NCBI GenBank assembly: GCA_027486675.1
Contig: JAIXOQ010000031.1
Coordinates: 1-64,000 of the forward strand
DNA length: 64,000 nt
Direction: 5' to 3'
DNA from: Pseudomonadota bacterium
GTDB lineage: Bacteria; Bdellovibrionota; UBA1018; CAIMNF01
Below, in pieces: positions 17,317 to 26,243 of the stretch (position 1 is its first letter; every line of letters begins with the position of its first letter). The notes under the pieces were generated by a model. That model had not been told where the DNA came from, did no database searches, and saw only the letters and a program-made list of their open reading frames with translations. The translations under genes and the position numbers were made by a program.

Positions 17317-18548
17317 AAACCAAGAAAAACAGCCGCAGATATTTGATTTTAGTAGGAAGCCTCTTCGTCGGAGTTTTCTCTTTTTGGATTGGCCAACAGG
17401 TTGAGAAGCATCGCTTCTTTACGAAAACCGAATTTCAAAAGCTGATCGGTCCGTCCGTGACCCGAGATCACCAGCAATTTCTGAGCAACCGCATCGCGCT
17501 TGCAGGGGATGAGGGTGAGCTCACTCTAGATTACTCGATTGATGCATCGCTTCAGTTGCTTGCGGAGCAGATGTTTGAAGGTTATCGCCCAGACTACGGT
17601 GCTTTGGTCGCTGTAGATGCAGAGACCGGTCGAGTGCTTGCGGCAGCGTCCTATGACCGTGCCTATCAGCTTGCGGGCAATCCAGTCTTAGATGCCACTT
17701 TGCCGGCGGCCTCCGTCTTTAAAGTCATCACAGCTGCGGCTGCCATCGAAGAAACCAAACTCAAGCCTGGTTCGACCATTGCGTTTTCTGGCCGGGATCA
17801 CACACTTTATCGCTCCAATGTCTTGAAAGAAGAAGTGCGAGGTTGGCGCCGTGTTTCTACTTTGAAAGATGCATTCGCGCGATCCATCAACACGGTCTTT
17901 GGTCGTTTAGGGGTATTTAATGTTGGGGAAGCTTCGATCATTTCGTACTCCAAACGTTTCGGATTTAATCAGTCAATTCCATCTGAGTTTGAGATCGAAC
18001 CTTCCAAGCTAGGTGAAGTGAAAGACCGTTGGGGCCTTGCCGAGGTCGCTTCAGGATTTACGAAGAACACGACACTGAGCCCCATTCACGGAGCCATGAT
18101 TGCGGCAAGTATCGTGAATGATGGAAAAATGATGGAGCCTTATTTCATTCAAAGTGCGATGCGCTCTGATGGTCGGATTGTTTACCGAGCTGAGCCCAAG
18201 ATGTTAGCCCAAGCTGTTTCTCCTGATACTGCGCGTGAACTTCGGGAACTCATGAATGAGACCATCGTTTCTGGAACCTCTAGAAAAAGTTTTCGGGGGT
18301 TCTTTAAAGGCACCTACCGGGAGCTTGATGTGGGCGGGAAAACGGGTTCGCTTACGTCTATGGCGCCACACGGTAAGGTGGATTGGTTTGTGGGATATGC
18401 CATGGCTCAGGGCCGCAAAATTGCGGTGTCTGTCATGACCGTGCACAAGAAATATTGGACCGTAAAATCGGCATATTTAGCGCGTAGAACCTTTGAAAAG
18501 GCCTTTGAAGAGCTCGTTCGCCGCAAACAGAAGCTCGACGCAACCTGA
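17313..18548 (+). CDS. Penicillin-binding transpeptidase lacking a glycosyltransferase domain
   Basis: 411 residues. Start is TTG overlapping the GT51 stop (TTGA). One membrane anchor (about 10-27) is followed after a short stalk by a penicillin-binding domain with Ser134-x-x-Lys137 (ASVFK), SIN at 191-193 and KTG at 343-345. It should cross-link peptidoglycan peptides. It is shorter than PBP2/PBP3 because it lacks their pedestal/dimerisation domain, so it looks like the C-terminal half of a class A PBP or a minimal transpeptidase. The overlap with the GT51 gene points to a joint complex. Confidence 0.88.
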   Translation: MKTKKNSRRYLILVGSLFVGVFSFWIGQQVEKHRFFTKTEFQKLIGPSVTRDHQQFLSNRIALAGDEGELTLDYSIDASLQLLAEQMFEGYRPDYGALVAVDAETGRVLAAASYDRAYQLAGNPVLDATLPAASVFKVITAAAAIEETKLKPGSTIAFSGRDHTLYRSNVLKEEVRGWRRVSTLKDAFARSINTVFGRLGVFNVGEASIISYSKRFGFNQSIPSEFEIEPSKLGEVKDRWGLAEVASGFTKNTTLSPIHGAMIAASIVNDGKMMEPYFIQSAMRSDGRIVYRAEPKMLAQAVSPDTARELRELMNETIVSGTSRKSFRGFFKGTYRELDVGGKTGSLTSMAPHGKVDWFVGYAMAQGRKIAVSVMTVHKKYWTVKSAYLARRTFEKAFEELVRRKQKLDAT

Positions 18549-18593
18549 TTTGCCGGAATCCTGCCAAAAAGGTATGATATGGGGGTAGTCGTC

Positions 18594-19793
18594 ATGTCAT
18601 CAACTCGTGCAATTTACCTCGATTCCCACGCCACAACCCCCCTCGATCCTCGAGTTTTTGAGGAGATGAAGCCGTGGTTTGTGGAGCGTTTTGGAAATCC
18701 ATCTTCAAAGCTCCATCCTTATGGGTGGGAAGCGCTCTCGGGTGTTGAGCTCGCGCGCCGAAAATTAGGTGCATCTTTGTTTGCACCAGCGGATGGGGTC
18801 CTTTTTACCGCTTCTGCCACGGAAGCTAATCACCTGGTACTTCTTGGCCTCCTTCCGGAATTGAAACGTCGGAATCGGACGAAGATCATTTCGATCGCGA
18901 TTGAGCACGCATCCGTTTTAGGTGCGCTCGATGAAGCAAAGGCACAGGGCGCTGAAGTGATCCTTGTGCCTGTTGATTCTGCTGGGCGCGTGAATCTGAA
19001 TGCCTTGGGTCAGATTTTGGATTCTACGGTGGGGCTCGTTTCGATTGCTTGGGCCAATCATGAGGTTGGGACTTTGCAGCCGATGCGGGAGATCGTAGAG
19101 CTGAGCCGTGCCCGTGGAGTCTTGGTGCATTCAGATGCAGTGCAGGCATTTGGAAAAGTTCCTGTTGAAATGAATTTACCAGGCTCGCCCGATTTTTTAA
19201 CATTAAGCGCCCATAAAGTTTACGGACCTAAAGGTGCCGGCAGTGTGGTGGCCAGGGACGCTGCGACGTTGAAACTCCTCACACCCCAAGTGCGTGGTGG
19301 ATCCCAAGAATTCGGGCTACGTGCAGGAACCCACAATGTGCCCGCGATCGTTGGATTCGCGGCCGCAGCTGAGTTCGCTTTGCAGGATCTCTCAAGGCAC
19401 TCGGCCCAGATGTCATCCCTTCGAGATCAGCTTTGGAATGATCTCCAGCAAAACTTACAAGGAGCCGTGAGAAGAAACGGCTGTGTGGAGTGTTCACTGC
19501 CTCATTCTTTAAACGTTAGTTTTTTAGGCATCGACGGTGCCGCACTGTTTAGTCGCACGCGTGGTATCGCCGTATCGAATGCCTCTGCATGTTTAAATGG
19601 GAAGCAAGATTACTCTCAGGTCCTTGTGGAGCTTGGGGCCACTGAAGCCGCTTCCCGCGCAAGCATGCGCATTGCTTTGTCACCGTGGACAACGCCGGAA
19701 GAAATAACGCAAGCAGGCAAAATTATTGTTCAGGCAGTAAAAGAACTACTCCATTTTGAAATGAGCTTAAACACACAGGGAGTCAGACCATGA
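18594..19793 (+). CDS. iscS: Cysteine desulfurase
   Basis: 399 residues from the ATG at 18594; an ATG five codons earlier (18579) is also possible, but homology begins at AIYLDSHATTPLD. A PLP enzyme that takes sulfur from cysteine for Fe-S clusters and thio-modified tRNA. The PLP lysine is in LSAHKVYGPKG, and the catalytic Cys is in SNASACLNG, a slightly unusual version of the IscS loop SSGSACTS. The stop overlaps the start of the iscA gene (ATGA). Its sulfur could also feed MnmA, encoded 27 kb away. Confidence 0.93.
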   Translation: MSSTRAIYLDSHATTPLDPRVFEEMKPWFVERFGNPSSKLHPYGWEALSGVELARRKLGASLFAPADGVLFTASATEANHLVLLGLLPELKRRNRTKIISIAIEHASVLGALDEAKAQGAEVILVPVDSAGRVNLNALGQILDSTVGLVSIAWANHEVGTLQPMREIVELSRARGVLVHSDAVQAFGKVPVEMNLPGSPDFLTLSAHKVYGPKGAGSVVARDAATLKLLTPQVRGGSQEFGLRAGTHNVPAIVGFAAAAEFALQDLSRHSAQMSSLRDQLWNDLQQNLQGAVRRNGCVECSLPHSLNVSFLGIDGAALFSRTRGIAVSNASACLNGKQDYSQVLVELGATEAASRASMRIALSPWTTPEEITQAGKIIVQAVKELLHFEMSLNTQGVRP

Positions 19794-20122
19794 TTCAACT
19801 TACAGACAAAGCAGTTTTAGAGATCCGCCGATTAAAAAGTGCAGAGGAAACGAAGAACGATCCTTCATTCCTCCGTGTTCAGGTGATTGGTGGGGGCTGT
19901 TCAGGCATGAGCTATAAGCTCGGCTTTGAAGCGGGCGCCCCCACGGATAAGGATAAAGTGTTCGAGCGCGACGGCGTGCAGCTCGTCATCGATTCCAAGA
20001 GCTATGTATTTTTATCGGGTACCGAGCTTGATTTTTCGGATGGACTAAACGGTAAGGGCTTTGTCTTTAACAATCCAAATGCAAAACGGACTTGTGGTTG
20101 TGGATCTAGCTTTTCAACTTGA
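19790..20122 (+). CDS. iscA: A-type Fe-S carrier (IscA/ErpA family)
   Basis: 110 residues with the three conserved cysteines of the HesB fold, one in GGGCSGMSY and two in KRTCGCGSSF. It binds and delivers Fe-S clusters to target enzymes. Translation is coupled to iscS by a 4-nt overlap. Distinguishing IscA from ErpA by sequence alone is uncertain. Confidence 0.92.
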   Translation: MIQLTDKAVLEIRRLKSAEETKNDPSFLRVQVIGGGCSGMSYKLGFEAGAPTDKDKVFERDGVQLVIDSKSYVFLSGTELDFSDGLNGKGFVFNNPNAKRTCGCGSSFST

Positions 20123-20136
20123 TTAGGATAGGACCC

Positions 20137-20433
20137 ATGGCAAAAGTCACATTTTTACCGAGCAACATCCAAGTGGACGCAAAATCTGGACGCAGTTTGT
20201 TAGACTTAGCGCTGGATGCGGGTGTCAGCATTCAGCACGCCTGCGGTGGGTTTTGTGCATGTACGACCTGTCATTGTGAAGTGGTGTCGGGGGGCGATTC
20301 TCTGGCCCGGCCCGAGGAAGACGAGTTGGATCGTCTAGAACTTTTGGATAAGACCCCTCAGTCGCGTCTGGCTTGCCAGACCAAAGTGCGTGGATCCGCT
20401 GACGTCGTCGTGAGAGTCGTAAATGATGATTGA
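20137..20433 (+). CDS. fdx: [2Fe-2S] ferredoxin, Isc type
   Basis: 98 residues from the ATG at 20137; the track start at 20119 (TTG) lacks support, whereas AGGATAGGA precedes 20137. Four ligands fit C36-x5-C42-x2-C45 and C80, in HACGGFCACTTCHC and RLACQ. Adrenodoxin-type ferredoxins donate electrons for cluster assembly. The iscS-iscA-fdx trio lacks the scaffold iscU and the chaperones hscA/hscB, which must be elsewhere or replaced. Confidence 0.92.
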   Translation: MAKVTFLPSNIQVDAKSGRSLLDLALDAGVSIQHACGGFCACTTCHCEVVSGGDSLARPEEDELDRLELLDKTPQSRLACQTKVRGSADVVVRVVNDD

Positions 20434-20460
20434 TAGACCATTTTCTCGGTAATATAAGGT

Positions 20461-20955
20461 GTGCTGTCGACACTCCTCCTTTTGCTTTCCATCCAGTTCA
20501 GTGGCTTAACTCAAAATACCTTTGCTCGAACGTCCGAGACATTCTCTGCCGATGTCACTTGGGTGCGATGTCATGACGGGGATACCTGCACTTTTCGTGT
20601 GTTTGGAAAAAGATTTAAGGCGAGGATCGCTGGAATTGATGCGCCGGAATTAAAGCAGCCTTACGGACCTGCCGCTAGAAATGCACTGAGTGACATTTTA
20701 TCCCGGGCGAAACAAATCAAACTAGAATGCCGGGGAAAGTCCTACGACCGCAAGGTGTGCGCGATTAAAGCTGATGGCCAGGATGTCGCGGCTATGCTGG
20801 TCGCACGCGGGCTCGCGCACGATGCCCCGCAGTATTCTAAAGGAAAATACAGAGATGCTGAAAGTTTAGGACGGCGCAAAAAGCTCGGGCTGTGGGCTTC
20901 AGGCACGCCGCAGAATCCGAAGTGCTTCAGGCATCCGGCGAGTCGGGGCTGTTAG
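20461..20955 (+). CDS. Secreted thermonuclease-family nuclease
   Basis: 164 residues starting at GTG, with a hydrophobic signal peptide (LLLLLSIQFSGL, cleavage near TFA-RT). The staphylococcal nuclease-like OB fold has DGDTCTFRVFGK, the Arg in RIAGIDAPE, and KSYDRKVC. These supply the Ca-binding Asp and catalytic Arg pair. It would degrade nucleic acid outside the cytoplasm, which suits a bacterium feeding on prey DNA, though that use is inference. Four cysteines in the mature part could form disulfides. Confidence 0.85.
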   Translation: MLSTLLLLLSIQFSGLTQNTFARTSETFSADVTWVRCHDGDTCTFRVFGKRFKARIAGIDAPELKQPYGPAARNALSDILSRAKQIKLECRGKSYDRKVCAIKADGQDVAAMLVARGLAHDAPQYSKGKYRDAESLGRRKKLGLWASGTPQNPKCFRHPASRGC

Positions 20956-20973
20956 GGAGCGGTGAGTCTGCAT

Positions 20974-21786
20974 TCATTTGGGCCAAAGTTGATTTTTTAG
21001 ATCCTTATGAATCGATTCGCTCAGTTCTAATTTAAAATAAGTCGAAAGAACGACCTTCAAGTCTTCTGAAGAAGAAATGATCTTCCTCTCTGAGCCTGAA
21101 CCACTGCGAATCACGAACTCGCAGTCATTGAGATAGTACCGTTCACCCTGTTTTCCAGCCCGTGCTGCTATGAGATTCAGAATGAACTTCGATGTCGGAT
21201 GCTGAGATGTCCACCAGTTTGCAAGCTCGAGATCGATGGGAAACTGTTCTTCTAGGGTGAAGGAATAGACATCCTTCCAGTGACCATCGATTTTGGCCTG
21301 CAGCATGAATTGCATTTGATCAGAGACGATTCGAACTGTTTCGTGAGGCGTGCGTTGAATCGCGCCTTCTTCTAATTTTACGGCCGCAGTGGGCGTTAGA
21401 GTTCCTAAGCCCACGTCTGCGATCCAATCTGAACCATCTAGGGCGACCTTTAAGATCATATGCGCTCTTGGTCGTGGAGAGCTCTTAGGGACATTCCATT
21501 GTAGTCTTGCGATCAAGGGTGTGACTTCAAAGCCGAGATGCTTCAGCACATGCATGAAGAGGATATCGTGTTCAAAGCAATACCCGCCCCTTCGCTGAAA
21601 GACTAACTTTTCCTGGAGTTCAGAGATGTTTAAGGGGATCTCCTTCCGGAGGTAGACATCCACTGCTTCGAAAGGGATAGAGGTTGGGTGCAGGAATTGA
21701 AGATCCTGAAGAACTGCCAAGGTTGCAGTGCGTGGCCCATCGTAGGAGATGCGTTTGAAATAGGCGTCAAGGTCCAGGCGATTCAT
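20974..21786 (-). CDS. nat: Arylamine N-acetyltransferase
   Basis: 270 residues. Transfers acetyl groups from acetyl-CoA to arylamines or hydrazines through a Cys-His-Asp triad: Cys70 in RRGGYCFEHD, His109 in RPRAHMIL and Asp124 in WIADVGLG. Spacing is as in known NAT enzymes. Physiological substrate unknown. It lies 3 nt downstream of a secreted unknown protein on the same strand. Confidence 0.92.
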   Translation of the reverse strand: MNRLDLDAYFKRISYDGPRTATLAVLQDLQFLHPTSIPFEAVDVYLRKEIPLNISELQEKLVFQRRGGYCFEHDILFMHVLKHLGFEVTPLIARLQWNVPKSSPRPRAHMILKVALDGSDWIADVGLGTLTPTAAVKLEEGAIQRTPHETVRIVSDQMQFMLQAKIDGHWKDVYSFTLEEQFPIDLELANWWTSQHPTSKFILNLIAARAGKQGERYYLNDCEFVIRSGSGSERKIISSSEDLKVVLSTYFKLELSESIHKDLKNQLWPK

Positions 21787-21789
21787 ATC

Positions 21790-23076
21790 TCAATCATTGA
21801 TCAGACTGACATAAGCCCGAGTACCGTCAGAGACTACGCGGACTTTCACCGTAAATTTGTGAAAGTCCGGAAGGGCGCGCCGACGAACTTCAAAATCAGG
21901 AATGAGAGCCGTGAGATCAATTCCGATATAGATTTCCGACTTTAGAAGATGAGGGTCTTGGCCGGACCCTGCCGAAGTGATGCGATCAAAGTTGCACTCA
22001 GAAAAAACCGCACTTACTTTTCGACTCATCAGCTCTAAATAAGTAGGATATGACTTCTGAAAAGAATTGTAGCGCGCCTCATTCGGGGGTAGGGCGACCC
22101 GTCCGGATCCTGGGGCTTGGTCCAAATACACATTGATTGAAAGGTCAAGCTCACGTCCCTCGGGCGGGGTAACCCCTCTCACATAGAGAGCCCTCACTTC
22201 ATTCTTAAGCCGCTTTCGTTTGAGCTTAAATGTCGCAAGTGATCGGTCCCTAGTGCGGTGGTATTGCAGGAAGTAGTCTTTTTCATCCAGTGTTTGAAAC
22301 TCAATAACGGGACAATGATTTGGGTCAAAGCGCGGAAGCGTCCTAATCTTTTCATAAAATGCGATGAGTCGCGGTAACTCCGCTAATTTTTGTGGGTCTA
22401 GCTCCTTGAGTGAGTGTTGAATGACCTTCCCCTCTTCAAAGATGATGTAACTGTTCATCTGGTGACCCCGTTCATTGCGATACGAAGTGAAGAGATGGTA
22501 TCGCCCCCGTACGGCGCTATCTTCTATCATACTCCGATTTACGCCGCCCAAGAGTTCCCAGTAAGAGTAGTCGGTGTTCTGCAGAACGTCGTCTACATTG
22601 AATCTCATGAGATCACTATAAATACGAATTCGACGGTCAGGCTGCCTCAGTATCTTTACGAATTCTTCGCTAGATCCAGTCTTCTTGTAAGTTTGCAATG
22701 CCTCTAAGAATTCGGTGAACGGCTCCTCATTTACAAAGTTAGACTCTTCATATTTTTTTTGATACCACGCATCAAATGTGGGGCTGTAAAAGAGACCCGC
22801 CGCCTCAAAGTACTCGCGTGCAAATTCACTGCGAATGATAAAAAGCTTTCCCGAATCCAAAGCCTCTTGAAGAGACGCGAACCGTTTTGGAACAAGAATC
22901 CCTTGAGACTCTACGTAAGCTGCGATTTCCTCCTTGGGTCTTACAGGGAGATTCTTTAAGTAATAATCATTTGTTTCGACCACTTTTTTGCAGTCGTGGA
23001 ATGGGTCTCTAATGTCATCTGCCGAATAAGCGGACGCTGATTGCAGCAGAAGGGCATATATCATTAAGCGGCGCAT
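21790..23076 (-). CDS. Secreted protein of unknown function
   Basis: 428 residues with a short signal peptide (MRRLMIYALLLQSASAYSA). The mature protein is rich in charged and aromatic residues, with two distant cysteines (HDCKK early, SECNF late) that could pair. I recognise no family. The downstream nat gene begins 3 nt after its stop, so the two are probably cotranscribed. Confidence 0.6.
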   Translation of the reverse strand: MRRLMIYALLLQSASAYSADDIRDPFHDCKKVVETNDYYLKNLPVRPKEEIAAYVESQGILVPKRFASLQEALDSGKLFIIRSEFAREYFEAAGLFYSPTFDAWYQKKYEESNFVNEEPFTEFLEALQTYKKTGSSEEFVKILRQPDRRIRIYSDLMRFNVDDVLQNTDYSYWELLGGVNRSMIEDSAVRGRYHLFTSYRNERGHQMNSYIIFEEGKVIQHSLKELDPQKLAELPRLIAFYEKIRTLPRFDPNHCPVIEFQTLDEKDYFLQYHRTRDRSLATFKLKRKRLKNEVRALYVRGVTPPEGRELDLSINVYLDQAPGSGRVALPPNEARYNSFQKSYPTYLELMSRKVSAVFSECNFDRITSAGSGQDPHLLKSEIYIGIDLTALIPDFEVRRRALPDFHKFTVKVRVVSDGTRAYVSLIND

Positions 23077-23159
23077 TTCTGTCGCAGCCTAGCAAAAGAC
23101 TCTGCAGAAGGCGATAAGTCAACACTTCTAGTGGTTCCGAAGATCGGCTGTAAGAAAAT

Positions 23160-23195
23160 AAAAAAACGCCCGCATCTCAGAGAGACACGGGCGTT
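23160..23195 (-). terminator. Rho-independent terminator of the DEAD-box gene
   Basis: Read on the minus strand, AACGCCCG and CGGGCGTT form a perfect 8-bp GC-rich stem around a 15-nt loop, followed directly by TTTTTTATTTT. It lies 33 nt after the helicase stop. Confidence 0.88.
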
Positions 23196-23227
23196 CCTTA
23201 AATTCTAATCAGATTTCTTTGGTTGGC

Positions 23228-24673
23228 TTAGTACGCGGCGCGTGGGGCTGCGATGATTTTTCCGCTACCGGAGGGTCGTATCACACGACCTGACGGAGCG
23301 CCGGTGCCGGCACTACTGCGCGATTGAAAACCTTCTCCGCCGTTTGAATTGCCGCCGCGATCACGGTTTCCACCGCGGTCGCCGCCACGATCACCCCGAG
23401 GGGCGCCGCGTGAACGGTTATCAAAATTTCCACCGCCACGATTGCCGGAGTCTCTTCTGTTTTCAGAAAAGCCGCCATCGCGGTTGCCGCCTGCCGAACG
23501 CATCACGCGTGGTGGAGGTGGTTCAACAGCGTCTGCTGCGTTTTCGGGAGTAGATACGTATTTCACGATCTCAGGAACCGGTGAACCCGATTTCTTAAGA
23601 ATGCGTGAAATTTGTCTCCATTCACCATTTTCCTCAGGTGTCAGGAGTGAAAGCGCCTGGCCTTCATTTCCTGCGCGACCCGTGCGGCCGATGCGGTGAA
23701 TGTAGTCTTCTGCTGCGCGCGGAAGATCGTAGTTGATCACGTGAGCAATCTTAGAAACATCGATACCGCGTGCTGCGATGTCGGTTGCGACCAAGATCTG
23801 TGTTGATCCTTTTTTGAAAGAATCTAGGGCGTAAGACCGTTGAGCCTGTGTGCGGCCACCGTGAATTCGACCACACTGAATCCCGCGTGAAGCCAGGTAA
23901 CGGGCCAATCGGTCTGTACGCATTTGCGTGCGAGTGAAAATCAGAACAGAACCTTCGCGTTGGCGAAGTTCGCTCATTAAGGTTTCGTTTTTCAGCTGTG
24001 ACGTTGTTGAAATGATCTTTTGATCGATCAAGTCGCTCGCGCGAGCTGTTGAACCGACAGAAACGCGCTCTGGGTTAGAGAGGTATTTCTGAGCAAGCTT
24101 ATCTAAGCTGCCATCCCAAGTTGCTGTGAACAGCATGGTTTGACGGGAAGCTGGAAGGAATTTTGCAATTTGCGCGAGCTGTGGAGCAAATCCCATGTCG
24201 AGCATGCGATCGGCTTCATCCAGCACTAGAAAGTGCGTCTGAGCCAACATGATCGTGCGTTGTTCGATGTGATCGTTCAAACGTCCTGGGGTTGCGATGA
24301 TCAAACGTGGGCGTTGCTTCAGCGCGCGTGTTTGTTGTGAGAATGAAAGACCACCGATCAAACAGGCTGAACGAAGATCTGGAGTGAAGCGTGTGAGCTG
24401 TTTCCAGAAATCTTCGATCTGAACTGCGAGTTCGCGGGTTGGGGTTAATACCAGCGCGATGTCTGTTGGTTTTCCGCTGAGCAGTTTTGCTGCGAGCGGA
24501 ATACAGAACGCGCCTGTTTTACCTGTACCGGTTTGTGCGCATGCGATTACATCGCGACCTTCAAGGCCGAATGGGATTGCTTGCTCCTGAACCGGAGTAG
24601 GTGACTGAAATTGAAGGGCTTCCAAAGCGCGCATGAGTGCGCCTGGTAATTTAAAATCCTGAAATGAACTCAC
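23228..24673 (-). CDS. DEAD-box RNA helicase with RGG-rich tail
   Basis: 481 residues. The core holds the Q-motif (FQDFKLP, TPVQEQAIP), motif I AQTGTGKT, motif II DEAD, motif III as TAT, and motif VI HRIGRTGRAG. After residue about 395 comes a Gly/Arg/Asp/Asn-rich tail with many RGG-like steps, which binds RNA non-specifically. Resembles RhlE-type helicases that act in RNA decay and ribosome assembly, often under cold stress. infA lies 19 nt upstream on the same strand, so the two translation-linked genes likely share a transcript ending at the terminator. Confidence 0.95.
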   Translation of the reverse strand: MSSFQDFKLPGALMRALEALQFQSPTPVQEQAIPFGLEGRDVIACAQTGTGKTGAFCIPLAAKLLSGKPTDIALVLTPTRELAVQIEDFWKQLTRFTPDLRSACLIGGLSFSQQTRALKQRPRLIIATPGRLNDHIEQRTIMLAQTHFLVLDEADRMLDMGFAPQLAQIAKFLPASRQTMLFTATWDGSLDKLAQKYLSNPERVSVGSTARASDLIDQKIISTTSQLKNETLMSELRQREGSVLIFTRTQMRTDRLARYLASRGIQCGRIHGGRTQAQRSYALDSFKKGSTQILVATDIAARGIDVSKIAHVINYDLPRAAEDYIHRIGRTGRAGNEGQALSLLTPEENGEWRQISRILKKSGSPVPEIVKYVSTPENAADAVEPPPPRVMRSAGGNRDGGFSENRRDSGNRGGGNFDNRSRGAPRGDRGGDRGGNRDRGGNSNGGEGFQSRSSAGTGAPSGRVIRPSGSGKIIAAPRAAY

Positions 24674-24692
24674 TTGATTCTCCTGCCGCTGT

Positions 24693-24917
24693 CTAGGCGA
24701 CTCTTTGTCGATGGGTGATCAGCCCGTGTGTTGGGTCGTAGGGCGATACACTGACCGCCACCTGGTCACCGACCAGGACCCTGATCTTGAATTTCTTCAT
24801 TTTCCCTGACAGCCGGGCAGTGACCGTGATTCCACTCTCCAATACAACGACATAAGTACCACCACCGGTGGTTTCTGTGACTTTTCCGTCTAATCGAATG
24901 AGATCGTCTCGAGACAT
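24693..24917 (-). CDS. infA: Translation initiation factor IF-1
   Basis: 74 residues, an S1-type OB fold: VTETTGGGTYVVVLESG, ARLSGKMKKFKIRVLVGDQV and the closing HGLITHRQR are all diagnostic. It occupies the ribosomal A site during initiation. It precedes the DEAD-box helicase. Confidence 0.95.
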   Translation of the reverse strand: MSRDDLIRLDGKVTETTGGGTYVVVLESGITVTARLSGKMKKFKIRVLVGDQVAVSVSPYDPTHGLITHRQRVA

Positions 24918-24964
24918 GCTTTGCTAAAATTACCCTTCAGTCGGAGTGCACCTACTGAGTAAAT

Positions 24965-24981
24965 GGGTCTTTTGAAGACCC
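24965..24981 (-). promoter_or_regulatory. Stem-loop in the infA leader
   Basis: A perfect 7-bp stem (GGGTCTT/AAGACCC) with a 3-nt loop, 48 nt before the infA ATG and downstream of the predicted promoter. It has no following T-run in either direction, so it is not a simple terminator. A role in mRNA stability or translation control is possible. Confidence 0.4.
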
Positions 24982-25017
24982 GCAAGCTCGATAGACGCGA
25001 AGATAGACATAGAAATT

Positions 25018-25046
25018 AGTCTAAACTGAACGAGATGTCTAGTAAA
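25018..25046 (-). promoter_or_regulatory. Probable promoter of infA
   Basis: On the minus strand, TTTACT and TAGACT are 17 nt apart, each 4 of 6 to consensus. The start of transcription would be about 90 nt upstream of infA. Confidence 0.4.
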
Positions 25047-25069
25047 ATCTTGATTCATTCTGTCGATGT

Positions 25070-26191
25070 TTAAGGGCTGACACTGAATCCAGGTGGGATC
25101 ATGCCCCGCCAAGTGACTAGCGCCTCGCACCAGCCGTCTTGAAGGGGCCTAAGGCGGGCATTTTCAACCCCATTTGCCTCTTGTTCCACACGGATCTTCT
25201 GAAACGCCTTGCTGATGACCTCGGGGAGGATATTCATGAGGAGGTTGAAGTCGTGGTCGAAAGTCTGCGTCGTCACTTGGATTAAAGCCGCATGTGTCTT
25301 TTCGAAGTCGACGGGATCTACGAGCAGTGCATGAGGGTTAGCCTGTTGCTCTTCTATGGTCATCACAACCGGGATATTGAGTTTTTTAGATTCAGCCAGA
25401 ATCGCATTCTTGAGCCGCTCTCGTATGGGCCGGTGACAGTACTCAAGATTCCGCATCGCTTCAGGGTACAAAGTCTCGTTGGAGACTTCTCCCGCAACGC
25501 AGCGTGTGATGTACACGCTACTTGCTGCCTCCTTTAAAATGAATGAGAAAACACGCTCGCCACTGGTACGAACCAGTGAGAATGCTTGTCGAAGATCGTA
25601 TTCATTGTATGAGATGTATGGTCCTAGGTCTTTGAGATCAAGGTCCATTCCGTTTGGATCCGCGGATAGAATCGCTTGTGGTTCCTCAAAAAGAGAGACC
25701 GATGCAAAAGATAGTGGTGCCTGCGAGGATTGTCGGTGAATGAGGACGACTCCTCGACGCTTGATATGCTGAGCAGACGAAGATTTGCTTGCGATAGATA
25801 AAACACGGATTGGATTCCCATGGATTCTACGGCTCACAGTCTTTGTGAGCCGAATGATATCTTCACCTTTGATTTTTCCAACTTCTTGAAACGCTCCAGA
25901 CGAATCGACAGCGTAGATGGTGTCGTCGATTCCAAGAAATGTAACCTTGTGTTTTTCCGTAGTTGAAATCATGAAAGAGTGAGGGCTCACCGAGCCTTTG
26001 CTCTGACTCTCAAAGAACCTCACTGGTCCTTTCAATAACAGACGAGTGGCGCCTTCAGGATCAGCGTATTCTACCCACTGATGCGAGAAATTAAGTTTTG
26101 CACCAGTTTTAAACTCATAAACGGGTTCTTCCGCCGCGTGAGCTAACGAAGGAGAAAAAATTGAAAGCAAGACAGTGAACCAACAAAGCAT
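25070..26191 (-). CDS. Secreted protein of unknown function
   Basis: 373 residues from the ATG at 26191. The track start at 26311 would overlap the permease gene and places 40 unlikely residues before a clean signal peptide, MLCWFTVLLSIFSPSLAHA, so the internal start is preferred; GGTGAG precedes it. The mature protein has no recognised domain. Two pairs of Cys (ITRC/EYCHR, DGWCEA) lie in the C-terminal half. It follows the oligopeptide permease genes after a 52-nt gap and may be the last gene of the long minus-strand run. Confidence 0.6.
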   Translation of the reverse strand: MLCWFTVLLSIFSPSLAHAAEEPVYEFKTGAKLNFSHQWVEYADPEGATRLLLKGPVRFFESQSKGSVSPHSFMISTTEKHKVTFLGIDDTIYAVDSSGAFQEVGKIKGEDIIRLTKTVSRRIHGNPIRVLSIASKSSSAQHIKRRGVVLIHRQSSQAPLSFASVSLFEEPQAILSADPNGMDLDLKDLGPYISYNEYDLRQAFSLVRTSGERVFSFILKEAASSVYITRCVAGEVSNETLYPEAMRNLEYCHRPIRERLKNAILAESKKLNIPVVMTIEEQQANPHALLVDPVDFEKTHAALIQVTTQTFDHDFNLLMNILPEVISKAFQKIRVEQEANGVENARLRPLQDGWCEALVTWRGMIPPGFSVSP

Positions 26192-26243
26192 CTCACCATG
26201 TAGCTTAGAGTTACTTACTAAATCAACTACTCTACGGCTTTCG

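Noticed and set aside
24965-24981. Stem-loop before infA as a terminator
   Set aside because: No T-run follows on either strand, so it is listed only as a leader structure.
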